A stretch of DNA of 64,000 nucleotides from Mugil cephalus (taxonomy: Eukaryota > Chordata > Actinopteri > Mugiliformes > Mugilidae): the NCBI RefSeq assembly GCF_022458985.1, contig NC_061776.1, positions 7,876,379 through 7,940,378 of the forward strand. Direction: 5' to 3'. The position numbers were made by a program, and so were the translations under genes. The stretch's first letter is position 1. Every line of letters begins with the position of its first letter. Below the pieces are notes generated by a model. It searched no databases. It was not told the DNA's origin and saw only the letters and a list, made by a program, of their open reading frames with translations. Positions 1 through 12,367 of the stretch are shown here, one piece after another.

Positions 1-1996
1 ATTATGTCCCTTTAATGTGACTCTTATGATCATGCTAACTTTGCTCTCTGAACCTCTCTGTTCCTTTCTGCTGTTTTCTTCTCACTTTCTCTGAACTGAT
101 TAAATGACTTTGATCCATCTGTTCAAACTGTTGCTGTTTGAGTTCTCAGGGAACAACAAGTTAAATTAATGATGACAAATATATTTTCCCAGAAAGAATT
201 TATTATTTGTAGGTGGTAAACAGAGTTCAATAGGATTTATATAGTAAATTAATTATTAATATTATAGTAGTAATAGTATTTTTTGCAGTTTATTATGAGA
301 CAAAGTTTACAGGACTTACACTGATCAGACATATCATTATGACCACCTTATTAATATTGTGTAGGTCTCCCTTGTGCCTCCAAAACAGTTGTTACTCATC
401 TGAGAATGAACATGGGTCTTCTGAGGGCTACTTATAATAATATATTTTTTTTTATAGTCTCTATTACTTAATCTTTTTATTATAGTTTTAAATACTATTT
501 TCACATATTCTGTATGATTGTGTCCTCTGGTTGGTGTTTCTGTTGTTGCATTAACTCATAGTACAATATACTGAAGAACAGGGGTTTTTCAGGTTTTTCA
601 ACATTTTTCAGACCCAGCACCCCCAAACTGATGGAGAGACTGAGTAGGGACCCCTACCTACTATATGTACATTTACACATACAGCATCCTTTTACTAACC
701 TCACACATGTGAAGTGTTGTCGTTTGTTGTGGTGATGTATGAATAATTGACACCAGCACAAACAGAAGTCAGTCTAAATCTTTTTGTTTGTTTTTTTTCT
801 GAAATCTTTCAAGATCAGGAGGCTGGTTTGGATTCAGCAGTAAGAAGTGTGAAGTTTCAGTTTGAATCAACTTCCTGAACAAAACTCCTTCTGGTTGTAT
901 TTTTGTAATAACACCATTTTACTTTAGTAACATTTAATTAGACATTGTTGTCAGTGCAGAGCATCAGTCCCAGTGTCACAAAGCCTCTTGCTTTGTTGAA
1001 CACACACTGCAACAGTGTGAACCACAAGTTAAAGCATCTCACAGCTTATGGTTGAAATGAAAGTTTCACATTGTTATCGTGCTCATATTCAAACCACATT
1101 TACTACCACACCCAGTGTCAGGATGAACCTTTATTAGAACTTCTGAATGACTATCTTTGTTTCATTCACCGTGCACATGAATAAACACAGAGTTGACTGA
1201 TCTAACTCTTCAGCTGGTGGATTGGTCAGGTCAATTAAATCCTTAAAAATAATTTTTTACATGTGCAACAAGAATTTTATTTACCAGTGACAGGTCACCT
1301 CAGCCTTCAATGACCTCCAGTCTTATTCAAAGCACCTCTTAATACGAACGTCATGACACCACTGCTATAGAAACCATCAACATCACAGGGACACACAATA
1401 AAACAGGGCATTGCATCGTAGACAGGTCATAAAGTGAATTAAATGCTGTTACTGAAGCAAGTAACTCACAGAACAATTCAAAAAGTCTCCTCTCACTCAC
1501 TGCACATTCAGCAGAATAAACATAAAAGACGTAAATATAATTCATTTTACTTGCCAGAACAATTTAGATCAGATGCTGTCAGCCAGGGGCAGTGCTCATA
1601 GTTCCAGCTTTTCCTTCAAAGTCCACCATGAAAATGTCTTTCCGTGAAAATCTGCAACCAAATCAATGGCATCTCCTCCTTCTGCCATCTTGGGTTTAAA
1701 AATAGCTATAAAATCACAAACGGGGACCATTTCCTTGTGCAGCTCCAAACAAATAAACATGAACCACTTGACTTAAACCGAGCGTCTCTCTGACCCTCCA
1801 ATCAGAGGATGAGAAAACACTGACACTACCTAGTCCACAGAGAAGACCTAAGAATAGGAACCTGAGATGTGAGTGGTGAAAGGAACAGCGTCATTATGAT
1901 GTGTTTCAAGCTTCGGTCGCCTGCAGTTTTAATTGTGAAGATCCATAAAGACACCTCTGACTCCAGCAACGACTGAAATATGATGATGGTTAAAAG
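1..1996. other. Inverted 3'-flank of an activating-type gene; no gene
   Basis: No intact gene is seen. Bases 1-240 match the reverse complement of about 12560-12780 and 46790-47000. Bases 1100-1960 match the reverse complement of about 29700-30570. This is therefore an inverted copy of the sequence that follows the lysine-transmembrane exons elsewhere in the window. A degenerate leader relic lies on the minus strand at about 950-1000. A 64-codon open frame (1351-1545, minus) has a counterpart at 30097-30291, but the differences between them mostly change amino acids, so I do not call it a gene. Confidence 0.6.
318..432 (+). repeat. End of interspersed repeat (ACTGATCAG..CATTATGACCACC family)
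   Basis: The sequence starts ACACTGATCAGACATATCAT and continues into a block also found, mostly inverted, near 36900-37005 and 52390-52498. Such ends are widespread in fish genomes. I infer a DNA-transposon-like repeat terminus. No coding capacity is left. Confidence 0.5.
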
Positions 1997-2684
1997 TAGG
2001 GCTGGACGATTATTTTGGTTGATATTGAAATCACTATTATTAATTGATTTTAATTGATTTTAGTATTTATTGAACCACCAAAACTCAACTTTAAATATTG
2101 CGTTTTACAACATAAATGTCACAAACTCCGTTATCTCTGTCGCCGGGAGCCGGTGGGATATGGAGTGGCTTTGTAAAGTGAGTAATTGAGTGTCCTCAAT
2201 GGAGGACTGAGATGCGGTGGCTGAAGCTGACGCACCTTTTTTTGGGTCTTTGGCCCATTCAATACCTTGTCATTGACTTTATGGCAGAACTTTAAATGAT
2301 TAAATAAATTTGTCGTGTTGCTTTGGGATGCAGACACGACGGAGCGACAAAGTTTGCAAACAATCTCCTTCTGCTCCACGTCCGACAATTTGAATCCAAA
2401 ATGTCTCCAAATGACCGAAGTTGTCCTACCTTTCTTTTCAACTAAAGGCTCGGGCTGGTTTCCTGCCATGTTGTCAATCGCTCGCTCCACAATTGATCCA
2501 CACACGTCACACGCTTGATGCAGCTGCACGTGACAGAGGTGCATTCGCGGTGCTTTTACAGCGCAGGAACTTGCATACATGCCGCGCGGCACGTTAATCG
2601 TTTTTCTTCGATTACAGTGTTTTTATGATCGTAAGAAGTCAAAATCGAAATCGCTATCAAAATTCGATTAATCGTCCAGTCCTA
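1997..2684. mobile_element. hAT-family DNA transposon remnant (688 bp)
   Basis: The element has terminal inverted repeats: TAGGGCTGGACGATTA at the left and its near complement TAATCGTCCAGTCCTA at the right. It is flanked by an 8-bp near-identical target duplication, gttaaaag (1989-1996) and gttaaacg (2685-2692). Eight-base duplications and TAGGG ends are typical of hAT elements. Only the N-terminal BED zinc-finger part of a transposase remains (minus strand, 2131-2592), so the copy cannot move by itself. Confidence 0.85.
2131..2592 (-). pseudogene. hAT transposase N-terminal fragment with BED zinc finger
   Basis: A 153-codon open frame lies inside the hAT remnant. Residues about 60-105 read as a BED finger: an aromatic anchor (SVIWRHFGF), then C-x2-C (CKLC), then NLFNHLKFCH with the two histidines. 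BED fingers bind DNA and sit at the N terminus of hAT transposases. The catalytic RNase H-like domain and the dimerisation domain are absent, because the element ends shortly after the finger. It is a truncated transposase. An expressed short BED protein cannot be excluded but has no support here. Confidence 0.7.
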
Positions 2685-3044
2685 GTTAAACGTTATAATA
2701 CCAGGAGCACCCACAAATATTGTTTTTTCTAAATGATATCAATGGCATCCTCAAAACTAATGGTCAACACAAGCATTTTATTTACAAAGTAAACAGCTTG
2801 CATCACTGGTACATTCATGTTTATCTTCAGTGTTACTTGGCAATAATTTCCATAATCTTTGCCTTTGTTCAGTTACTATTATACAGTATTTATTATGCAA
2901 GATTTTGTGTGTTTAACTCAAAGACAACAGAGATGAATTCATCTTATAGAGAAACTAAAAGCAGTGATATAATAGAAAAAAATGCTTTAAGATTTTTACT
3001 ACAAGAGATTGAGCTCTGTGTTCATTTGATTAGAGGAGAACTGT

Positions 3045-3166
3045 TTATTTTAGTTTCCTGATCTTCTCCATGAGGTGGACACTGATGCCGACAGACACCA
3101 TGATGATCAGACCAACAGAGAACACGACTGTCTTCACCAGACAGATGGAGACACCATCAGAGAGAC
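3045..3166 (-). pseudogene. Orphan lysine-transmembrane exon (inverted copy)
   Basis: This 122-bp exon has an AG acceptor and encodes the same segment as the last exon of the plus-strand receptors (SICLVKTVVFSVGLIIMVSV, then a short basic tail and stop). No V or C2 exon precedes it on the minus strand. It lies 246 bp from, and head to head with, the leader exon at 3413. The same head-to-head layout recurs at 28943/29099, 40003/40245 and 53988/54234, so the exon was carried along by duplication of that junction. The reading frame is intact. Confidence 0.75.
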
Positions 3167-3412
3167 CTGCAAACATGAGAAAACTGTCAGAGCAAAACCA
3201 CAAAAGGTTCAGATACATGAACCTTGTCTTAGATCGTCTCTCCACTGTAGTTTGACAAACTATGGGCGACTTATGTACATAGTGTCTCCACAAAGCTAAA
3301 GACGCCCTCTGCTGTAAACCTCCATAGTATGAATTATAGGAACAGGAAGTAAGTATTTCTCATTTTTTCTGACGGAGCAGCTCACGCACTTCCTTAAACT
3401 GGATGTTTTGAA

Positions 3413-6400
3413 ATGGAACTTAAATCTTTCTTATTGGCTGTTTTTGTGATATATTCAAGTCAAATTCAAAGTAAGATCTTATTTTTGTAATAGTATTCAT
3501 GTGATTGTGACAATTGATGTTTTGTATCTTTTTAATTTTAAAATCTGCTTTTTGTACTATAGCGCTGAAATGTCTCCATAAAAGATGAAACTAAAAGCGT
3601 GAAACCACAGGAGGAAGAAGCAGATATTAAAGTTCTATATGTCCAGAGTACGTTGTAACTGTAACTGTTTCTTTAGAGAGAGGACGAATGTTTCAGCAGC
3701 GTTTGTCTATTTCATCAACCACTTCCTGTGGTCATGGCTTAAAATGGCGTCTCAACACATTTATAGTTTTTCATGACAAAGTCAAGGTTAGAACTTTACA
3801 ACTATTGTTACTTCGTCTCCTGATTGTTGTTTTCAAAGCTGAGATGTTGTGGCAGTACTATCGTATCACCTTAAATAATTAGTAGGTTTTAGCTTTAAAG
3901 ACCGTACTTGTTGGTGGGATCATTCTGAGGTACTTTAATATGTACTACATGGATACTAACTGCTACATATAAGTATACAGTAATGCATATTCTTACATTC
4001 ACACATTTATTTTTACATATGTTTTCTAAATATTGTAACTTGATATATTACTCTGTGTCAGTTTTGCTATAAGAGATAATATTTTTATTAGAGTGTATAA
4101 ATGTAGCATTTGAAACAGTAAATTCATGTTTTATGACAAATAATACAGCTTCAAATTTGCCTTGTGTCTCTATTAACAAAATATGAGCTTTTAAAATGAA
4201 ATTTACTCTAATAACAAATAAAAGTATGAAGGTTTAGAGAAAAACTAAAATATCAGACATGTGAGAAGGAAAAATTCAAGCCAAAAGCTCCAGGTCAGTG
4301 CTGTAACTGAACTAAATTACAGTCGTACCAATAATGCACACAGCACTCAACAAGAAAACATGTTGCTGGGAGATGGAATATGTCAGTATGTGCATATGTG
4401 ACGGTCTCTGTTTGACTTCCTCAGAATAACAGTGAAAAAAACAACTATGGTCAATGTTACTTTTATGATAAATTACAGTTACAGATAAATTAAATCATGT
4501 GATTCCTTATATATGTGCAGCATCTGTATAAATATAACAGGCTAAGGTTGAAAGGGCTGGTGAGCGTGAACCCAGTTGCAAAAGGAAGGGAAGGCAAAGG
4601 TACCAAGTCCACGATCCAGAACCTTTTAATCAGAGCGAAGCAGCAGGTCACACAGGGAAGGGCAGACAGAAACAGGCAAACCAGCAGGTAAGGAGCAGGC
4701 GACAATCCAAAAACCAAGACAACTAGACTGGTCATACACCACAGGCACAACAGAAGTTACTAGGAAGGCTGGAAAGAAAGGACACACAGTTCTAAGACAA
4801 TCTGGCTCAGAAAACATAGTGGGGTGGGCTTAAATACATGGTGACAAGACACAGGTGAAACACAGCGCTAATCAACAAAGGCGGGAAACGGAACAAAGAG
4901 GGGAAGTAAAACTGACAAACACTGGGAAGACAAATCTTTTCAAAATAAAACAGGAAGCGTACAACACAACACAACAAGAAGTGACAGATTCTGACAAAGG
5001 TAACTCCATCTTTCTTGAGTTATTCCTAAAGTGTTTTTGCGTGTGTGTCTGTGTCATTGCTATGGGGTGGGGGGTGTGGTCTGGTCTAGGTGGGTGGTAC
5101 AAAGTAATATCCACATATCCACATTTAATTGTCACAAGATGGTTTATGTTTACTTCTCCTGTCGGTGGTTTTAATGTTGTGGCTGATTGATAGATAGAGT
5201 TCCTCTGAACAACTGACTTCTCTTAAACTTGTATTTGTATTATATCATAGTGTGATTGCTGTAACTCAGAGACTCAACGCTGTAGAATTTTAATGTTAAA
5301 CAACAGCTTTTAAATGTTCTTTTCCTCAGTATGTCGTGGTCTAACAATGTCATAAAAATCAAGGCTAAACAAAGCAATAAGTCAGACATATGTGCAGTAG
5401 ACACATGTCTGCTGTGAAGCTGAACTTGGACAAACTGACGTGGTCACTGTTTGTTCACATGTTTCTTTGAGGCTCAGAAATATTTTAAAGATAAATGAGT
5501 CGTACGTCTGAGAGCTCTGTCGTAACAAATGATGGAACGAAAAGGAAGAAAATAAAAGCAACAGACACATCAGTGGTTGTTGATGATGAAGAGGTTTCAC
5601 TCAACTATTTCAGCTAAAACTCTATAAAGACATGGGATAATAATACACAGCACACTGAGAAACACAACAATCAACAGAAGAGTCCATAAGACTTTTACTG
5701 ACCTCTTTCTTTCTCTGTCACTTGTCATAAATACACACTGAGTCAAAGCAGGTAAAGATGTTTTCAGCTACAAATGAGAATCCACTCCTTAACAAATCCA
5801 GATGAGATAAATATACACAATCATTATTTAACTGATCACTGATATTGTGTTGGAAGTTAGATACAGAAATACAGTATTTATGATTGATCTAATTTCATTA
5901 TTATGTATCTACTGTTTTACAGGGTCCAGTGCTGTGACTGATGTGTTTGTGAAGAGAGGAGATGATGTACTTCTGGAAGTCATGGATGATGTTACAAAGA
6001 AATTTGATTTGTTTGTCTGGACATTTGATACAAGCAATAGTACAAATTTAGTAAGATATTCACCTGGTGGAAAACCAACAGTCTCCGAAGGTTACACTGG
6101 AAGGGTTGAGTTCTCTGTGGAAAATTACTCAGTGAAATTAAAGAATCTACAAGATGACGACAGTGGAGTTTATACAGCACAAGTGACAGGAGATAAAGAA
6201 CAAACAATAGCTAAATACATGGTCACAGTTCAAGGTAGGTTTCTGAACATTTCACACACTGACAGAGAACATCTGCTGTCATGTTTGTAAACCTCCTCAC
6301 ACCTACTTTCCTCCATCAGGTCCAGTGTCTCCAGTTGATCTGAATCCAGACTCTGTGTCCATCAGCTCAGACTCCTGTAACCTCACTGTGACCTGCAGCA

Positions 6401-6828
6401 CAGAGGACTCACACATCAGCAGCACTTTCACATGTGACACCAAAACCTGCTCTCAGGAGGGAGGAGACCAATCAAAGGTCACCAACTCTGGTGCTTCCCT
6501 CCGTGTCCACCTGTTGAATGGAACAATCATCTGTCACCATAGCAACCAAGTCAGCTGGACTCAGAAGAATATGACACAGATTCAGGATCTCTGTCCCCTA
6601 CATGCTGGTGAGACTGACAGACAAAACATTTATCTAATAATAACATAAAGGTTCATGTATCTGAACCTGTTGTGGTTTTGCTCTGACAGTTTTCTCATGT
6701 TTGCAGGTCTCTCTGATGGTGTCTCCATCTGTCTAGTGAAGACAGTCGTGTTCTCTGTTGGTCTGATCATCATGGTGTCTGTCGTCATCAGTGTCCACCT
6801 CATGGAGAAGATCAGGAAACTAAAATAA
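3413..6828 (+). CDS. CD2/SLAM-like receptor, activating type (unit 1)
   Basis: Spliced gene model: leader 3413-3470, V exon 5923-6234, C2 exon 6320-6607, transmembrane/tail exon 6707-6828. All joins are phase 1 with GT/AG borders, and the sum is 780 bp (259 residues). The leader begins MELKSFLLAVF. The V domain (VTDVFVKRGDDVLLEV to DDDSGVY) has no cysteine, as in CD2/SLAM first domains. The C2 domain has six cysteines and several N-glycosylation sites. The last exon carries a Lys in the membrane segment (CLVKTVVF) and a tail of only a few residues, so signalling would need an acidic adaptor such as DAP12 or FcR-gamma (inference). Its leader is of the type used by the inhibitory genes, unlike the other plus-strand units. 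Confidence 0.75.
4540..4990. repeat. Probable interspersed repeat in unit 1 intron
   Basis: The sequence around 4550-4900 (GTGAACCCAGTTGC, then AACCTTTTAATCAGAGCGAAG, then GGGCTTAAATACATGGTGACAAG) differs in composition from the surrounding intron and has no counterpart in the other units. It resembles non-autonomous retroelement or LTR-type repeats common in fish. I cannot name the family. Confidence 0.3.
5040..5192 (-). repeat. Fragment of the 440-bp inverted-end repeat
   Basis: The right end reads GGTTTTAATGTTGTGGCTGATTGATA. This is the reverse complement of the left end of the fuller copies at 36562-37005 and 52063-52498. Truncated copies also occur at 27775-27950 and 46320-46600. No coding potential. 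Confidence 0.55.
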
Positions 6829-8585
6829 ACAGTTCTCCTCTGATCAAATGAACATAGAGCTCAATCTCTTGTAGTGAGCCTCTTAAAGTTGCCTGTGGAT
6901 TTTTTTCTCTTACAGCCAGTGGCGTCTTTCCATCATTGAGCCACCAGAGGGCGCTGCTGTGTAGGGAGGATCACAGCAGTATGTTAGAGAGTCTGGTCAA
7001 CTGGGGAATGGACCGTCTGAACTATCCCGCTATGCTGATTGGTTCTGAGCTTGTCACTTATGTCATGGGCGCCATGTTTGCTACATCTAACCAAAATCAA
7101 AAAATACCCCCCAAAAATATATTTATTGGCCCATTTTTCTGAAAGCAGGCTTAACAAGCTCAGAACCAGCCTCAGAACAAGTCCAGCTCGGGCCTTTCTG
7201 GGGGGAGTTTGCATGTTCTCCCTGTGTCTGCGTGGGTTTTCTTCAGGTACTCTGGTTTCCTCCCGCCTCCAAAAGACATGCTCCTTAGACTGATTGGTGA
7301 CTCTAAATTGACCCTAGGTGTGAGCCTCAGTGCAAATGGTTGTTGTACTGTAAAATTAGCTCTGACCAATCCAACAGCTGAAGAGTTAGATCAGTCAACT
7401 CTGTGTTTATTGATGTGCACGGTGAATGAAACAAAGATAATCATTCAGAAGTTCTAATAAAGGTTCATCCTGACACTGGGTGTGGTAGTAAATGTGGTTT
7501 GAATATGAGCACGATAACAATGAGAAACTTTCATTTCTACCTTAAGCTGTGACACTGTTATGATGTTCTAGTGTTGTCACGATACCAACATTTTGGTATC
7601 AGTACCGGTATCAACATGTATTTTGATACTGTTTGATATTTTTGAAATAAAAAGAGAGCAAAAAAAATGTCCTTACTGACTTTATTAGTTTCTTTTCAAA
7701 TCGAAGTAGTGCCATATCACACTTCGCGCCCCTGCTTTGTCCACGAGTTGCGGCGTGGTGAGCGTTGCAGCAGCCGTTCTCCTCTCCGTGCTCCTCTCTC
7801 TCTCTCTCTCTTTCCCTCTCTCTCTCTGTTCCCCCACCTCCCTCTATCACACGCACTCTCTTGCTGCTTTTTCTTTCTTTCCTCCTCAAGCTCCGCTTGC
7901 TCCTCTCAGCTCTAATTACAACGCGGTAACGTCTCGTGACGACGTCGCCATTGTTGCTGCCGGCGCTGCAAGTACCGGTCCATCCACATGCAGTATAGTA
8001 CCGTTTTAAATGCCTCAGAACCCCACTACCAATTTAGTACCAGTATACCGAACAACCCCACGTTATATGACTTATAACATATAACAGGACACCAGAGCAC
8101 CATTTGGAGGTTCAAACAAGGTGTATTTTTATTCAAACTTAAAGAGAGAGAGAGAGAGCAGGGTAAAAAAAAATAAAAAATACAAACCAAACTCAAAGAA
8201 CTAAAAAAGGACTGCAGGTGATGGACCAACAGAACAAAAGAGGAAGTTGGAACAAGAACTAAATAAAGTCTGTAGAACCATGACCTCCTTCCACTAAAGA
8301 CTAACTGGCTAAAAGAACGAAACTAAACCTAAATAAAATAAACAAAACGCTCCTGAAGTTGGAATTACCTGATAGGAAATGAAATAAACCTGTTTAAGAG
8401 GAAAGAAAGATCAAATTAAAAGTCAAGAGTTCACTAGATTAGAGAAGTTGACGTGTTTCCATTTACGTTTTAACACCTCAAAACCAGAAGAACAGCGATG
8501 ACTAGGCTGTAGTCTGTGGTGCAGTGGTTGGTGGAAACCACTTCACACTTTTACATTTGTAGTCGACAAAGCAAGAAGCTCTACC
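6829..8585. other. Intergenic region with repeats
   Basis: No gene is seen. About 7198-7330 is an inverted piece of a common fish LINE 3' tail (GTTTGCATGTTCTCCCTGTG, then TGACTCTAAATTGACCCTAG), also present at 22200-22465. About 7560-8045 is a hAT-like non-autonomous repeat. A CT-rich simple repeat lies at 7793-7842. The last 150 bp are the upstream region of the leader at 8586. Confidence 0.6.
7570..8059. mobile_element. Possible hAT-type MITE
   Basis: The left end (TAGTGTTGTCACGATACCAAC) and the right end (GTATACCGAACAACCCCA) are rough inverted repeats, with internal palindromic TTTGGTATCAGTACCGGTATC sequence typical of fish hAT derivatives. I could not find a convincing 8-bp target duplication, so the borders are approximate. 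The stretch includes the CT simple repeat at 7793-7842. Confidence 0.4.
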
Positions 8586-11500
8586 ATGTCTCTCTCTGTG
8601 ATACTTGGACTGATGCTCTGCATTGAAGCACCAGGTAGGACAAGAACACTGTCTGATTAAATGTTGACAACGGGAACAGCAACGATACCAGATTCTTTAT
8701 TTGGATTAATAACAGTAACAGTGTTGCGTTTATTACTTATAGCTACAGATATAAAGGGCTATAGTAGAAGTCAAAACTCATTATGCATCACTATACACAT
8801 TTAGCAAAGCAAAGTAGTTATGATGCATCATAAAATGAACAAGTGACTAGGCAGATATTGACATATTTATAACGCACTATTCAGATTAAAATTATAATCA
8901 TTCATAACCAGTTGTCATAATGCATCATGAAGTTGGTTATGACGACTTGTGAATATGTATAGATGGTAATAATGACCATTATAATGCTTTATAGACACCT
9001 TATAAAACATTATGAGTGCATTCATAGGGCATTATAAATACAACCATCATAGAAAGTGTTACCGTAGAGGGTTTAACCAGACGGCCACGCCACATTCTGC
9101 AACAATCACCCACCTGCCTGACTCACACTCAGCTTCAACCACAAACATTCATCTCCAAGTTGCAACTTCATAAATTATCCAATAAAACTGGTTATTATAA
9201 TCGAGTATTTTAGCTCGAAAAAAAGCCATCAGAACACATGAAGACATAGACACACTTTTCAATTAGCTTACAGTTAGCTTCATAGAAAGGAATCATCTGT
9301 TTTAAGAAGTTTAAAAAGTGCTCTGATGTACATCCAGTGTTAAGAGTTAACTAGATTAGAGAAGTTGTGTGTTATGTGTTCACACGACAAAGAGGAAAGA
9401 GAAGGTTGTGGTGCAATAGTTCGCAGGAAAAACTTCACATGTTACATTTATAGTTTGATTTGATTTGATCCTAATCTCAAATGTTTCCCTGTTCTTAAAA
9501 ACAACAACAACAACCATAAAACAGCAGCAGTACATAGAATTAGTTTTCTTGTTGTACTGTAGCCTTCTTTAACTGATTGAAAGTAAACTACTACAAATCA
9601 GTTTCTTCACCTTAACCCTGTTTGGTTTCTCTTTGTCAGACATATTTTGTCTGATTGTGTCTCTGTCTGATTTTTCTGTTGTTGTATTAACTCAGATATA
9701 CAGTAAATGAGGCCACTACCTCAATATACAAATACACTCATTTTTATATTAACCAGACACATTAAGTGTATTTGTACAAAGTATCAGTATCAGATCGGTA
9801 TCGACGATATCAGCCTGAATTTTTGTCAGTATCAGATCAGAAAGGACTATATAAAATATAAAATATAAAATATAGTAAAATGTGCAGAAAACCCCAGTTA
9901 AGATGAAGAAACCTTTAAAGTTTAAAATTATGTTGTTAATATTATTGTACAGAACAACTAGGTCGTATTAAGATCAGACATGAATCCCAAATATGTTTCA
10001 TGCAGATAAACCTGCAGGATTTACAGAAGATGATATTTGTGTTGCTTCACACTTTGATTTATTGACATATAGTTTCATAGTTGAAATGATTTCATTCATC
10101 ATCAAAAGAGTTCAACCAGTAAAGAGTCTGTTAAGAATTCACTGTATTAGAGAAGTTGTGTGTTATGTGTTAACATGACAAAACCGGAAAGACACAACAA
10201 TGACTAGTCTGTAGTCTGTGGTGTGGTGGTTGATTCAAAACTATTTCCACTGTTACATTTACATTTAACAAAGCAAGAAGCTCTACCATGTCTCTCTCTG
10301 TGATACTTGGACTGATGCTCTGCATTGAAGCACCAGGTAGGACAAGAACACTGTCTGATTAAATGTTGACAACAGGAACAGCAACGATACCAGATTCTTT
10401 ATTTGGATTAATAACAGGAGCAGTAGGGGCACAAGTGGATCCAGTTTATATCTAATGATCAGAAAAACACACATGAAACCTGAAATAATGTGTTGTTCTA
10501 TTAGAGAAGAGAAGGTGACAGTAGTTTATCTTTCTTTATATGTATAATCAGAAACAAATGGACCAAGAGAGGAAAGATATGAAAAGAGGGAGGGGCTTAT
10601 AAGAATTGTCTCTGTATTGAAATAAACTGTGAACAAATTAAGACCTAAACTAATATGATGTTATAAAGGAGGGATCACAGTGAGTTTTTTTGTTTTGACC
10701 AAGTTGATTTAAACAACACTTCTGACTTCTCTCTGCAAACAATCGCTCAGCTTCCTGTTTCTGTTCTGAGAAAATTAAATACACAAACTAAAAATCTTTA
10801 GTCTTACAAGTTAACGTCTCAATGTCTGTATATAAAATAAGAGACAAAACACATTTGAAACAATAATCAAAATGTCAAAATGTCAACACACACACATTTG
10901 ATTAAACTTATTTGAAGTTGCTGGATTATTAAAGATCAGTTGATTCTAACAAAGTGAAGTCTTCTGAACACATGTACAACCATGAAGAAATATCTGAGGC
11001 TGCTTGAGGTCATTTTGAGACGTGGACAGATGGAGCAAAGAATGAAAGATGGAACAAGAGGAGAGACAGAAAAATGAGAAAGTGGAAGAAAGTCTCTGTT
11101 TTCAGTAGAGACTGTGCAGAGATGTAAAGAAATGTAAAGAGTTCTCTATCATGGGACACAATGTGACAAGAGTTATTAATATAGTGTAGAGAGAGGTTTA
11201 CCTGTTTATCTTTCTAGTAAAGGTTTGAACACACTGAATAGTTGTCAGCAGGAACAAGACAAAACGTTACGTCCCCTTGCAGCCCCTCTGCTGTCCTTCA
11301 GTGGCGGCGCAAGTGTCTTTAGGTGGTGATGAGCTGGATTTCCTGTCACATGGTTCAATATGAAGGTTGAAGAGGAAACATGTAAGATAAAGGACTGATG
11401 TTAAAAACTATGCTGGATATTGAGTTAGAGTTTTATTTATCATTATTATGTATCTACTGTTTTACAGGGTCCAGCGCTGTGACTGATGTGTTTGTGAAGA

Positions 11501-12367
11501 GAGGAGATGATGTACTTCTGGAAGTCATGGATGATGCTACAAAGAGATTTATAATTCTTGTCTGGAATTTTAATACAAGCAATGTTTTAGTAGGATATTC
11601 ACCTGGTGGAAAACCAACAGTCCCTGAAGGTTACACTGGAAGGGTTGAGTTCTTTGTTGGAAATTACTCAGTGAAATTAAAGAATCTACAAGATGACGAC
11701 AGTGGAGTTTATACAGCACAAGTGACAGGAAATAAAGACCAAACAATAGCTGAATACATGGTCACAGTTCAAGGTAGGTTTCTGAACATTTCACACACTG
11801 ACAGAGAACATCTGCTGTCATGTTTGTAAACCTCCTCACACCTACTTTCCTCCATCAGGTCCAGTGTCTCCAGTTGATCTGAATCCAGACTCTGTGTCCA
11901 TCAGCTTAGACTCCTGTAACCTCACTGTGACCTGCAGCACAGAGGACTCACACATCAGCAGCACTTTCACATGTGACACCAACACCTGCTCTCAGGAGGG
12001 AGGAGACCAATCAAAGGTCACCAACTCTGGTGCTTCCCTCCGTGTCCACCTGTTGAATGACACAATCATCTGTAACTATAGCAACCAAGTCAGCTGGACT
12101 CAGAAGAACATGACACAGATTCAGGATCTCTGTCTCCTACATGCTGGTGAGACTGACAGACAAAACATTTATCTAATAATAACATAAAGGTTCATGTATC
12201 TGAACCTGTTGTGGTTTTGCTCTGACAGTTTTCTCATGTTTGCAGGTCTCTCTGATGGTGTCTCCATCTGTCTAGTGAAGACAGTCGTGTTCTCTGTTGG
12301 TCTGATCATCATGGTGTCTGTCGTCATCAGTGTCCACCTCATGGAGAAGATCAGGAAACTAAAATAA
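8586..12367 (+). CDS. CD2/SLAM-like receptor, activating type (unit 2)
   Basis: Exons: leader 8586-8634 or the identical-protein leader 10288-10336, V 11468-11773, C2 11859-12146, transmembrane/tail 12246-12367. With either leader the sum is 765 bp (254 residues). The leader is MSLSVILGLMLCIEAPG, ending in phase 1. The V domain lacks cysteines. Its CC' region differs from other units (RFIILVWNFNTSNVLVGY), while the rest is nearly invariant. C2 has six cysteines and N-glycosylation sequons. The membrane exon has Lys in CLVKTVVF and a tiny tail. Two complete leaders, each with a similar upstream block, plus a third leaderless copy of that block at about 9330-9450, suggest tandem alternative promoters. 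All parts are intact. Confidence 0.78.
8717..9066 (-). mobile_element. One arm of the long-TIR element (GGTAACACTTT ends)
   Basis: This matches the right inverted arm of the element at 38044-39571, from CTACAGATATAAAG to AAAGTGTTACC. The other arm and centre are absent. It lies in the first intron of unit 2. Confidence 0.75.

Noticed and set aside
1351-1545. 64-codon open frame on the minus strand with a paralogue at 30097-30291
   Set aside because: Few differences separate the copies, but most of them change the amino acid. There is no signal or domain, and it lies in the 3' flank of a receptor module. It looks like chance openness in a recent duplicate.
3070-3299. Open frames antisense to the lysine-membrane exon (also 40112-40341 and 54068-54330)
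   Set aside because: They are shadows of the conserved membrane exon on the opposite strand.
7737-8009. Ser/Leu-rich open frame
   Set aside because: It is created by the CT simple repeat inside a hAT-like element.
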